64,000 nt of DNA from the NCBI GenBank assembly GCA_910584475.1, contig CAJUBD010000009.1, positions 1 through 64,000 of the forward strand. The letters run 5' to 3'. Positions 51,226 through 58,900 of the stretch are shown here, one piece after another. A program made the position numbers and the translations under genes. Source of the DNA: an uncultured Treponema sp. GTDB taxonomy: Bacteria > Spirochaetota > Spirochaetia > Treponematales > Treponemataceae. The stretch's first letter is position 1, and each line of letters starts with the position of its first letter. The notes beneath the pieces are model-generated. The model was given only the letters and a program-made list of their open reading frames with translations. It made no database searches and was not told the DNA's origin.

Positions 51226-52019
51226 TTAGTTTACAGTGTTGTCGTCAACTAACTCCGTTTCTTGAAGTTTCACAATTTTTCTTGGAGTTGAAGTTGTGGT
51301 TGCTGTTTGGAATGTTCCGTCTTTGTTGTCTTTTATCTTTATGGGTGAAAAAGTTGATGAACTTGTCGAGCCGCTTCCCGATTCAGTTGTTGATTCTTGA
51401 TGCAAAACAAAAGTGTATACATCCTCGGCGACTGCCGTTTGAACCCACAGACCAGAAACTTGTGAATTGTAATGGAATTTTCCATCTTCTTTTTTTGTAA
51501 GACGATACAATTTTCCGTCTTCCATAAAATAATAAAAGCCCCGTTCATCGCTTGTCTCTGTATTTATAGTTTTCCACGCGCCTACAATTTCCTTCGTTGT
51601 GTTTTTCATAGTCACTGCTGTGAGACAAGAATCTCCGTAGAGGTAATCAAGTCCTTTGGGGAATGAATAAACATGAATAAAACCGGGCGTCTTTCCTGTG
51701 ACAACACAAGAAGTGCCGTTTTTGGCAAGCGTTACCTCACCCTTTGGTGAACTCAATGCGGATGATGCTTCCCACTCAATTTCTGTGTCAGCAGGGGTGA
51801 CCGTTGCGGTTAAATTGCTAGTTTTACCTACTTCTAGCCTTAAGGAATGTGGCGTTAGTTTTAATGTTGGATTACTAGTGGTGGGCGGAGTGCCGATGTC
51901 CAAATCGCCTTTTGGCGGACTTGAAGTGTTGCCGTTGTCACACGACGCGAAAGAGAAGAGAAGTGCCGAAATGAGGATTGTTAATACCCCCCCCCCATAC
52001 AAGTAAAAGTGTTTTTCAT
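51226..52019 (-). CDS. Phase-variable Ig-like/lipocalin-like lipoprotein, in OFF frame in this sequence
   Basis: The ATG at 52019 has GGAGG upstream and a strong promoter at 52069-52097. It reads MKNTFTCMGGGY and then stops, because the ten-G run (51987-51996) is one G short. With one more G (or two fewer) it joins a frame reading VLTILISALLFSFASCDNG, a signal peptide with lipobox FASC. After that come a Big_2-like Ig domain (LKLTPHSLRLEVGKTSNLTATVTPADTEIEWE) and a domain with GAWKTINTETSDERGFYYFMEDGKLYRL. The second frame is open from a TTG at 52002, without a ribosome site. This is a contingency locus. Function is unknown; surface exposure is expected. Confidence 0.8.
51987..51996 (-). repeat. 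Homopolymeric G tract (10 G) near the lipoprotein start
   Basis: Ten G on the minus strand, counting the G of an internal ATG, eight codons after the true start. Length sets the reading frame of the lipoprotein. Confidence 0.9.
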
Positions 52020-52068
52020 TTTTTCCTCCAAATGAAATTGTTTTTCGCTTTTTGCGAATTCTTAAAGA

Positions 52069-52097
52069 ATTCTACCACGTATTTTCTTCGCTGTCAA
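52069..52097 (-). promoter_or_regulatory. Promoter and palindrome upstream of the phase-variable lipoprotein
   Basis: TTGACA, 17-base spacer, TAGAAT. The palindrome GAATTCTTAAAGAATTC (52056-52072) overlaps the -10 and could be an operator. Confidence 0.65.
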
Positions 52098-52145
52098 GCC
52101 TTGCGATTCATTTTCTGTCGAAAAAAATTTTAGGAGATAACCCTT

Positions 52146-52721
52146 ATGGCAAACATTGCGTCTAACTTAAATTTCATCGAGAATCCGAACGGTCATGTGT
52201 CTGTAAAATTACAGCGCAATCATTTTTCTAAGGACTCTTCCGACAAGTTCGTGGGAAGGGCGGTGCGGAACACGCGCACGGTGGGAAATGTCCTGCAACT
52301 CGTGGCGGACAAAGTTCCCCAGCTCGACATCGGGACAGTGTATTCCGTGTGCGATGCACTGGAAAAAGTCCTCACGGAAAGTCTGGGCGGAGGAAATTCC
52401 GTCAAATGCTTGAACATGGGAATCTTCTACATCGCATGTCGCGGCACGACGGACGGAAAAACTTCCTCGCCAAAAATCACGGTGAAATTCGTTCTTTCGG
52501 AGAGGACGAAGGCGGCTATTGGAAAACTTGCGGTTTTGCAGGAAGCCTATTCGCCAGTGTGCGCGACGATTTCCAAAATCACTGACATCGACACTGGGGA
52601 AAGCGGAGGCGCGCTTTCGCTTAATGGCTCGGTGCAGATTTTGGGAAAGAGGCTTTTGATTGGCGGAGAGGGAAGCGGGATTTGGCTCGCGCCCGCATCT
52701 GGCGAAAATGACGCAAATTGA
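52146..52721 (+). CDS. HU/IHF-like DNA-binding domain protein with interrupted DUF4469 tail (191 aa)
   Basis: ATG with AGGAG 9 bases upstream. The N-terminal ~120 residues (IENPNGHVSVKLQRNHF... LDIGTVYSVCDALEKVLTESLGGG..VKCLNMGIFYIACRG) have the HU-like pattern found in Bacteroidetes/spirochete nucleoid-type proteins. From ~145 a C-terminal Ig-like DUF4469 begins (ITDIDTGESGG...LNGSVQILGKRLLIGGEGSGIWLAP). The frame ends at TGA (52719-52721), but the missing DUF4469 half is present in the +1 frame directly after, so the gene is frameshifted near 52701-52718. Confidence 0.75.
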   Translation: MANIASNLNFIENPNGHVSVKLQRNHFSKDSSDKFVGRAVRNTRTVGNVLQLVADKVPQLDIGTVYSVCDALEKVLTESLGGGNSVKCLNMGIFYIACRGTTDGKTSSPKITVKFVLSERTKAAIGKLAVLQEAYSPVCATISKITDIDTGESGGALSLNGSVQILGKRLLIGGEGSGIWLAPASGENDAN

Positions 52722-52917
52722 TCAAGACAGCTCTGACTGGGAGCAGGTTACCGCGCCGCTTTCCGTGAACACGCTGGGAACGCTTTTGTTTCCGCTTCCC
52801 AAGACGCTTTCTGCGGGAAAGTACCGCTTCGTGCTGAGGACGCGTTGCACTTCAAGCCTGAAGTACGAACGCAGAGAAATGGTAACCACCGTTTCCGATG
52901 CGATTGCAATTCAGTAG
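52708..52917 (+). pseudogene. Frameshifted 3' part of the HU/DUF4469 gene
   Basis: Reads QIDQDSSDWEQVTAPLSVN, LGTLLFPLPKTLSAGKYRFV, LRTRCTSSLKYERREM, the pattern of the second half of DUF4469 (liP..L.aG.Y.lrV.T). It joins the upstream frame by a +1 shift near GAAAATGACGC. An assembly error, mutation or programmed shift are all possible. Confidence 0.7.
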
Positions 52918-52923
52918 GCGACG

Positions 52924-52979
52924 AAAATGCGGCGGCTAATCTTGCCGAAATCGCCGCGAGCCTTGCCGCCGCATTTTTT
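52924..52979 (+). terminator. Terminator of the HU/DUF4469 gene
   Basis: AAAATGCGGCGGC (52924-52936) pairs with GCCGCCGCATTTT (52965-52977), followed by TT; 13-bp stem with a 28-base loop. Confidence 0.7.
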
Positions 52980-53013
52980 ATAGAAAAAAATGATGTTTCG
53001 TCCAAAAATCCGC

Positions 53014-53043
53014 TTGACAACATCGCTTCTTGTCCGCTATAAT
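53014..53043 (+). promoter_or_regulatory. Promoter and long structured leader of the 53192 operon
   Basis: TTGACA, 18-base spacer, TATAAT. The leader of ~140 bases (53050-53191) has AGCGT/ACGCT and ATCCTT/AAGGAT stems with an internal TGC/GCA. No known riboswitch recognised. Confidence 0.65.
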
Positions 53044-53191
53044 AAATCAGCGTCTTGGTAACGCTTGCCACCCGTGCAAAGATTTTATCATACCAAACCA
53101 TATTGATTTATCCTTGATGCAAGAGTTTTGTCGCAAAGGATACGGGTCACAATCAGACAAAAAACTCATGCAGAACTATTAGGAGGAATCA

Positions 53192-53977
53192 ATGGAACAC
53201 ATCGACTATTTTAAACTTCAAGCAAAAAATCTTTTAAAGGATTTCAAAACTCGCTTCTTTGACGAAAAAGAAAATTTCTACAATTATAATCCGAAATATT
53301 TTGACATTGTAGGAATTTTTCTTGATTTTGGAATATACGACGATGATAAAGATTTTAAATTCACGCTGATGAACGCACAGCACATTATTGCGCAACTTGC
53401 AGGATTTTCAAAATGGAATGAATTGGAAAAAGCGTCCGCACCAGAATTAGAACTTGCCCACTTGTTGTTTGACAACGCGCACAAAATCAATATTGAAGAA
53501 TGGAAAAACTATCTGCTTGACATAGAACGCGAAAACAACATCCGCCTGACCGCAGAAGAAAAGTTGGATATTTTCAAACAAGTTTTCTTGAGCGCGGACA
53601 AACACCGAAGCGATTTTGTTCCGTATCGGACAGACTTGGAAAAAAAGCGCAATACGCCGCCGGCAGATTTTGACGAAGAAGAACTCTACGACAAAACTGA
53701 CATATATGATGAATTGGACGAATCTGAAAAACTTGCGGCAATCAAAGAACATCAGAAAAACGGATTTAATTACGACCTTGATGAAACTGTTGAATGTTTG
53801 CATTGTGGTGAGCAGTATAAATTCCGGGAAGTAAAATCAATCCGCATAAAACCACAATATCGCGGAGAATATGATTTTGACGAAATTGTCTGCAAGAATT
53901 ATCCAAAATGTAGCGGAAGTATAATTGATTTGATGAAAGTCGATGAGTCGAAAAATTGTACTAGGGAGGGAAATTAA
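53192..53977 (+). CDS. Hypothetical protein with C-terminal Cys motif (261 aa)
   Basis: AGGAGG precedes the ATG. The N-terminus (MEHIDYFKLQAKNLLKDFKTR) leads into NAQHIIAQLAGFSKWNELEKAS, a helical domain I have seen in gut-bacterial proteins of unknown role. The C-terminus has CLHCGEQYKFREV and CKNYPKCSG, two Cys pairs that could bind zinc. No signal peptide. It is co-transcribed with the HNH-like gene three bases downstream. Confidence 0.75.
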   Translation: MEHIDYFKLQAKNLLKDFKTRFFDEKENFYNYNPKYFDIVGIFLDFGIYDDDKDFKFTLMNAQHIIAQLAGFSKWNELEKASAPELELAHLLFDNAHKINIEEWKNYLLDIERENNIRLTAEEKLDIFKQVFLSADKHRSDFVPYRTDLEKKRNTPPADFDEEELYDKTDIYDELDESEKLAAIKEHQKNGFNYDLDETVECLHCGEQYKFREVKSIRIKPQYRGEYDFDEIVCKNYPKCSGSIIDLMKVDESKNCTREGN

Positions 53978-53979
53978 TT

Positions 53980-54960
53980 ATGACAAACACAAACATCAAT
54001 ATTTTTGAAAAAGAAGCAATGTGCATTTACAAAGACGAATATTATTCTGTTCGTGACAACGGCGCAATTCTCCGCCATTCACGCGAAACTGGACGAAAGA
54101 GGAAGGACGATGATATTTGGACATTCGGCACTTCTATTGACGACAAGGGATTTTATTCATTCGGAAATGTAAAAGTCCAACAGATTGTGGCAACCGCATT
54201 TTTGGGAACACCTCCTACTTCTCAGTATGTCGTGTTCCATAAAAATTACAACAAACAGGACAACAGAATTGAAAATCTTGCGTGGGTGACAAAATTTGAA
54301 TACCATATTTTGCAACCGCAGGTACAAGCGCAACTTAGAATTGTTACTGGCGAAAACAAAATTGAAAAAATTCTTTCCGATTTTGAACAATACAAATCTT
54401 TTCTTCCGCAAAATCTTTTTTGGATGCGCTCTGTTTCCCAAGAAGATGCCGACAAATGCCTACAAAAATATATTGACTTGAAATTTTCCACAAAAGAAGA
54501 AAGAGAACAATTAGATTGGAATACGCTAGAAAGCAAGAAAAACATAAAAGAAATTTTCCCTGATTTAAAGCCAGCTCTTACACCAAATGCCTTCGTAGCT
54601 GGAAATATGATTCCGTCATACTTTCCTTGCTGTCCACAAACAATTGGGGAAAATCCGCTTCAGGCGTATTTTGAAAATTTAAAAACTGGAAACACATATT
54701 ATACGAATGAGCGTTACAAGACAATCGTGCTTGAAGCGGCGTTTTATGAAGAGAAACAAAAGATTATCGTAAAATGCGAAAGCGGCGACGGCGAAAAGGC
54801 AATAAAACCGTGGAGCGTCTCCACAATTACTTTTGAAAATGGTATGTATTTGCATACGCTGTACAGAACATGCTTTGAGAAAAAAAGTGCTGACAAGTAT
54901 TTTACAATCTTGCAAGACAAAGAATGGACAGGCGGCGATGTATTCGATGATTTTTGCTGA
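53980..54960 (+). CDS. HNH-endonuclease-like protein (326 aa)
   Basis: GGAGG 11 bases before the ATG. Near residues 67-105, VQQIVATAFLGTP...YVVFHKNYNKQDNRIENLAWVT matches the HNH core of NUMOD4-type endonucleases (H..GN..NN..NL.WVT), with an Asn where the usual Asp stands, so activity is uncertain. The rest is unlike known families, with an FPDLKPALTP..FVAGNMIPSYFPCC segment. It may be a solitary nuclease or a regulator derived from one. Closely linked to the preceding gene. Confidence 0.7.
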   Translation: MTNTNINIFEKEAMCIYKDEYYSVRDNGAILRHSRETGRKRKDDDIWTFGTSIDDKGFYSFGNVKVQQIVATAFLGTPPTSQYVVFHKNYNKQDNRIENLAWVTKFEYHILQPQVQAQLRIVTGENKIEKILSDFEQYKSFLPQNLFWMRSVSQEDADKCLQKYIDLKFSTKEEREQLDWNTLESKKNIKEIFPDLKPALTPNAFVAGNMIPSYFPCCPQTIGENPLQAYFENLKTGNTYYTNERYKTIVLEAAFYEEKQKIIVKCESGDGEKAIKPWSVSTITFENGMYLHTLYRTCFEKKSADKYFTILQDKEWTGGDVFDDFC

Positions 54961-54995
54961 AAAATGTGATATAATTTATTTTGAAAGGAGTTCTT

Positions 54996-56618
54996 ATGAA
55001 AAAGTTATTTTTTATCAATTTTGCATTGTTTTTTACTTCTTTATGCTTTGCAATTCCAAATATAATGCTATATCAAAATGCACAGTTTGTTTGCCAAATA
55101 AAAGATGGCAAAATATATTATGATGACGAATTCTTTTTTGACATACGAGGCAATGAGTTATACCAAGCAGACGAATACATCGGAACTATTACAGAAGATG
55201 AAAATAGACTGTTGTTGGATTTTTATTCTGATGGAAATTTAAAAAATCATTTTGAATACAGTAAGGAGACAGGTTTTCTTCTTATAAAAAAATCATATTG
55301 GTTTGAAGAAGATGTTTCGGAATATGATGAAAAAACAGGGCTTATAAAGAAAATTTTATATTATTCTAATGGACAACTTATTTCGTATGAAATATACGAT
55401 TACGAAAAAGGAAATCTTTCAAAGACATCATATTACAAAGCAGATGGTTCTTCCGATGGATACACGCTGTTTGTATATGACAAAAAAACGGAAAACAAAA
55501 TCAAGGAGTCGCGCTTTGATGAAAGCAATAATCTTTCTTGTGTAATTGAATATGATTCTATGACAAAAGAACGTATACAAAAACAAGATTATAACAATGA
55601 CGGTTCTGTGAAAAACAAAACTTTGTACGACAAAAAATCGGGAGAAGCCGTAGAACGATTTATATACGATGCTTATTCAAAAAAGCCAGAAAAATGGACA
55701 TTTATAAAATTTGACAAAGATGGAAACTATGAGTTGGACAGCACTTTTTATTTAAGCAAATATTTTTGTTTTTACTACGGTCTAGAACACTATTCAGAAG
55801 AATCCAAAACGGAGCCGATAGAATGGAACGAAAATTATTCTGCGTTTGTTCGCAAGTACAACTTTGACAAAAACACTGACGGATACGAGGTAATCAAAAC
55901 GCTTAAAAGCAATCGTATGCTCAGTTCTATGTCATTTACACTTTGCAACGGAAATTCAAATTTTTATTACTGCTTTAATACCGATGAAAATGATGAAATT
56001 GACATTTCCTCTTGCTATGAAATTGAATTGGTAAAGAAACCAAAAAATTATCCTGCGATGAATAAGTCTGGAAAAGGAAAAGGTCCGTTCGGATTTGACA
56101 TCGGCATGACCTATGAAGAAGTAAAGGAAGCGTGCGGCGACAGTGAACTAGAACATATTGCCGACAATCGTTATTATGCGAAACCGAAAAAAGCGCATCC
56201 ATTATTTGAAACATACATTGTCTGGATAAGCGATTCAGTCGGTCTTTACTACATAAAAGGTGTGTCGCGTGACATTTCGACATCCGACTATGGAACGGAG
56301 GCAAAACAGCGGTTCAATAATCTGCTTGCTACTCTTGAGAAAAAATACGGCAAATTCAACCTGATCGATACCATAAAATCTGATTATTATTGGAAAGATG
56401 AAAAATATTGGACTGAAGCATTAAGAGATGGCGCACGCACATATCAAGCAAATTGGAGTGTAACTACAGAAAATTACAATGACTTTGACGGACTTTTCGG
56501 AATCGGACTGGGAATCGAAATTTCGAATAAGTATTCGACTTCTGAAAGTTATATTTGGATTGAGTATCAATTCCAAAATTATTCTGATGCGCAAGAAGCA
56601 CTCAATGATGTATTATGA
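54996..56618 (+). CDS. Exported protein with YwqK-like repeats (540 aa)
   Basis: ATG 54996 has AAAGGAG 7 bases upstream. The signal peptide is KKLFFINFALFFTSLCFA. Residues ~50-260 are short repeats of the form Y.ADGSSDGYTLFVYDKKT, D.NNDGSVKNKTLYDKKSG, like YwqK/MORN-type strands. The C-terminal domain begins GKGPFGFDIGMTYEEVKEACG and has HPLFETYIVWISDSVGLYYIKG. Exported, probably periplasmic or surface; function unknown. Confidence 0.78.
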   Translation: MKKLFFINFALFFTSLCFAIPNIMLYQNAQFVCQIKDGKIYYDDEFFFDIRGNELYQADEYIGTITEDENRLLLDFYSDGNLKNHFEYSKETGFLLIKKSYWFEEDVSEYDEKTGLIKKILYYSNGQLISYEIYDYEKGNLSKTSYYKADGSSDGYTLFVYDKKTENKIKESRFDESNNLSCVIEYDSMTKERIQKQDYNNDGSVKNKTLYDKKSGEAVERFIYDAYSKKPEKWTFIKFDKDGNYELDSTFYLSKYFCFYYGLEHYSEESKTEPIEWNENYSAFVRKYNFDKNTDGYEVIKTLKSNRMLSSMSFTLCNGNSNFYYCFNTDENDEIDISSCYEIELVKKPKNYPAMNKSGKGKGPFGFDIGMTYEEVKEACGDSELEHIADNRYYAKPKKAHPLFETYIVWISDSVGLYYIKGVSRDISTSDYGTEAKQRFNNLLATLEKKYGKFNLIDTIKSDYYWKDEKYWTEALRDGARTYQANWSVTTENYNDFDGLFGIGLGIEISNKYSTSESYIWIEYQFQNYSDAQEALNDVL

Positions 56619-56638
56619 GTTTTATAAGAAAGGATAAA

Positions 56639-56791
56639 ATGCCTATCCTATTTCTAGTTCTTGCGTTCGCCATTTTCATAATCCTCAAACAAAAATCCCC
56701 GAGCATAAAAGGAGGCGTTATCGAATTTGTCTTGCGAAAAGTTGCTTTTCGTGATACAATCAACATACCTAGATTGGGCGTCGGAATATGA
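56639..56791 (+). CDS. Possible 50-aa membrane peptide
   Basis: AAGGA lies 4 bases before the ATG; MPILFLVLAFAIFIILKQK is a single membrane helix, followed by a basic tail. Its 3' part overlaps the promoter of the VapBC-type operon, so it may be a chance frame. Confidence 0.35.
   Translation: MPILFLVLAFAIFIILKQKSPSIKGGVIEFVLRKVAFRDTINIPRLGVGI
56732..56760 (+). promoter_or_regulatory. Promoter of the toxin-antitoxin operon
   Basis: TTGCGA, 17-base spacer, TACAAT, about 60 bases before the antitoxin start. Confidence 0.55.
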
Positions 56792-56826
56792 AAACCTCTA
56801 CACGAATCAAATATTAGGAGGAAACT

Positions 56827-57066
56827 GTGCTAACTGCGACACAAGGTTATTACGACGGAAACGTGGTGATTTTTGACGAAAAGCCCACCGCGCTTTCGGG
56901 ACGTGTTATTGTCACGTTTTTGCAAGACGATGTTCAGGCGGGCGAAAACAAAAAGCTTTCCGCATTCAAACGATTGTGCGAAATGGATTTTTCGTTGAGC
57001 GAAAACTTTGATGCGGATAAGGCGCGGGCAGAGGCAATGCGGGAAAAATATGGTACTTTTTCTTGA
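56827..57066 (+). CDS. Antitoxin partner of PIN toxin (79 aa)
   Basis: GTG start with AGGAGG five bases upstream. The N-terminus is a short strand region (TATQGYYDGNVVIFDEKPTALSGRVIVTFLQD), then an acidic helical tail that would wrap the toxin (LSENFDADKARAEAMREKYG). Small size, acidic tail and 17-base overlap with a PIN gene identify it as the antitoxin of a VapBC-type module, which neutralises the toxin and represses the operon. Confidence 0.8.
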   Translation: MLTATQGYYDGNVVIFDEKPTALSGRVIVTFLQDDVQAGENKKLSAFKRLCEMDFSLSENFDADKARAEAMREKYGTFS

Positions 57067-57466
57067 TACGAACATTCTGCTTGATTTCATAAACCGTCGA
57101 GGCGCGTTTTTTTCTGACGCGGAAAAAGTGCTCGCGGCGTGCGCGAAAGACGAAAACTCCGCATATATCGCATCGATTTCCGTGACGAACTGTTTTTACA
57201 TTTTGCGCAAGGAACTTCCCCTAAAAACCACAAAGAGCATTTTTCGTGAATTGCTACAAATCGTTGATATTGCCGACACTTCAAAACAGTTGATTTTGTC
57301 CGCGATGGAAAACAATGATTTTTCGGACTTTGAGGACAGTTTGCAATCGCAAGCGGCAGAGTTTGTGCACGCTGAATACATCATCACTCGCGACACCAAG
57401 CATTTTGAAAAATCTGTTGTTCCCGTCCTAACGCCGCAGGAGTTTTTGGAAATCGTTTCACAATGA
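57050..57466 (+). CDS. vapC: PIN-domain toxin (VapC family, 138 aa)
   Basis: ATG 57050 lies inside the antitoxin gene, so translation is coupled. PIN-domain acidic residues are in place: FLDTNILLDF (Asp near 6), a mid-domain Glu/Asp in SDAEKVL and NDFSDFEDSLQSQAAEFVHAEYIITRDTKHF (Asp near 86, 89 and 106). VapC proteins are magnesium-dependent ribonucleases, often cutting initiator tRNA. The protein is full length and looks active. Confidence 0.88.
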   Translation: MVLFLDTNILLDFINRRGAFFSDAEKVLAACAKDENSAYIASISVTNCFYILRKELPLKTTKSIFRELLQIVDIADTSKQLILSAMENNDFSDFEDSLQSQAAEFVHAEYIITRDTKHFEKSVVPVLTPQEFLEIVSQ

Positions 57467-57473
57467 CGACATT

Positions 57474-58472
57474 TCAAAACATCGGATAGCATTCAAAGCC
57501 CGCGCTTCGCAACTGTTCTCCGATATTTCCCGCCGCGTTTTCGTCCACCACGACGATGTAATATGTCGTGCCGCTCGCGCGAGTTTCTTCCGTGATGTAA
57601 GGCGAAAATCCTTTCGATTTGAGCGTGGCGCAAAGGGCGGCGGCGTTGTCCCTGTTGCGGAAAAGTCCGAGTTGCTGTCTTGCCGCCTTTTCGCCGCCCT
57701 CGTTTCCGCCTGCGGATTTTTCGACGGGAATTTTTTGCGATTCCGCCGCCGATTCAGCGGAAAGCGCGAGAGCTTCTCCTTTTTTCGGCATAAAATACCA
57801 AAACGGAGCGGGCATCATTTGAACTTTGCCGTTTACAATTTCCGCCTCGGGAGATTTCGGGAATTCTTTTTTGAGCGAACTTCCATAACTCGCTTCGCCT
57901 GTGATGTACCAAAGCGTGAGCAAAATTTGCGGCTTTACGATTTTCATCGAAGGAAGCGCGGCGTAAGTTTTTAGAATCGTTACGGACTCTTCGAGCTGCG
58001 CCGTGGATTCAAGTTTGCAAAGCGCGCTCCAGACTTCGTAAAGTTTTATCGTCGCCTGAATTTTTTCGTCCTGAGAATTTCGCACTGCGGAATTCAAATA
58101 TTTTTCGGCGGTCGCGCTGTCGCCCGAACAAAGCGCGCATCGCACGGCATCGAGCACGAGTTGCGCGTTAGTTTTTTGTGGCATGCCTTGAGCGTCGCCC
58201 GCCGCAATTCCCGCCGCCTGCGCATAAGAATTTGACGCATCTTTGTACGCGGAAATTTGTTCTTGCAGAGAACCCAAAAAAGCAAGGAGCGCGCGCTTTT
58301 CCGCCGCCGATTTTATTTGCCCAATCGCCTTGTTCAAATAGACGATTGATTCGCCCGCGCTTTCAAACTCCAAGGCTTTGGCAGAAATTTCTTTTGCTGA
58401 ATTTTGTGCGAACAAAAAATTCGCGCCTGATATGAAGGCGAATGCAATGCAAAAAAAATTTCTTCGTCTCAT
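57474..58472 (-). CDS. Exported SPOR-domain protein with TPR-like helices (332 aa)
   Basis: ATG 58472 has GGAGAG upstream and overlaps the previous gene as ATGA. A signal peptide (RRRNFFCIAFAFISGANFLFAQ) is followed by helical repeats (IVYLNKAIGQIKSAAEKRALLAFL, STATAEKYLNSAVRNSQDEK-like). The C-terminal 70 residues, RQQLGLFRNRDNAAALCATLKSKGFSPYITEETRASGTTYYIV, form a SPOR domain that binds denuded septal peptidoglycan. A longer frame to 58808 overlaps the neighbour and is rejected. Likely periplasmic, linked to the cell wall. Confidence 0.85.
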   Translation of the reverse strand: MRRRNFFCIAFAFISGANFLFAQNSAKEISAKALEFESAGESIVYLNKAIGQIKSAAEKRALLAFLGSLQEQISAYKDASNSYAQAAGIAAGDAQGMPQKTNAQLVLDAVRCALCSGDSATAEKYLNSAVRNSQDEKIQATIKLYEVWSALCKLESTAQLEESVTILKTYAALPSMKIVKPQILLTLWYITGEASYGSSLKKEFPKSPEAEIVNGKVQMMPAPFWYFMPKKGEALALSAESAAESQKIPVEKSAGGNEGGEKAARQQLGLFRNRDNAAALCATLKSKGFSPYITEETRASGTTYYIVVVDENAAGNIGEQLRSAGFECYPMF

Positions 58473-58894
58473 TTTCTCTCCGAAAGTGAATTTTCGCTTG
58501 AAGAAGAATTTTTTGAAACGGAATTTTGTTCGTTTAAAATCGAGGAATTTTTTTCCGATGCTGTGCCATCGGATTTTCCCGAACGCGCTTTCGCCTGCTC
58601 GATTTTCTTTTGCATTCTTTGCTGGCGTTCGAGAGCCTTTTTTTCTTTTTGCTCGAGGCGTTCGGCTTCGGCGCGCGCCTGCTCTGAAGTGAGTTTCTTT
58701 TTTGGAGCGAAAAAAACTGCCAAAAGCGTCACGAGAATTCCCGCGGCAAACGAAATGAGCGCGGTTATGAAAACCGGCACGTTCGAAAAAGTCTTTCCGA
58801 AAAGCCAAATGTTGCAGACGTTTTCCAAATTGAATCCTGTGAAAAACGCGATGAGCACAATTATCAAAATTGTCAGAATCAGTTTTAAAACCAT
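58469..58894 (-). CDS. Membrane protein with coiled-coil tail (LapA-like, 141 aa)
   Basis: Two N-terminal helices (about 3-20 and 40-63) with a short loop, then a Glu/Lys/Ala-rich coiled coil (RAEAERLEQKEKKALERQQRMQKKIEQAKA) and a Ser/Asn-rich end, as in LapA/DUF1049 proteins. There is a seven-base gap after the REC-EAL gene and a four-base overlap with the SPOR gene, so the genes form one operon. Confidence 0.75.
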   Translation of the reverse strand: MVLKLILTILIIVLIAFFTGFNLENVCNIWLFGKTFSNVPVFITALISFAAGILVTLLAVFFAPKKKLTSEQARAEAERLEQKEKKALERQQRMQKKIEQAKARSGKSDGTASEKNSSILNEQNSVSKNSSSSENSLSERK

Positions 58895-58900
58895 TTTCGT

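Noticed and set aside
52845..53042. 65-codon frame over the HU/DUF4469 terminator
   Set aside because: It crosses the 13-bp terminator stem and has no ribosome site or recognisable sequence.
57474..58808. SPOR gene starting at 58808 (444 codons)
   Set aside because: The extra N-terminus is Arg/Lys/Phe-rich antisense-like sequence overlapping the coiled-coil membrane gene; the signal peptide begins at 58472.
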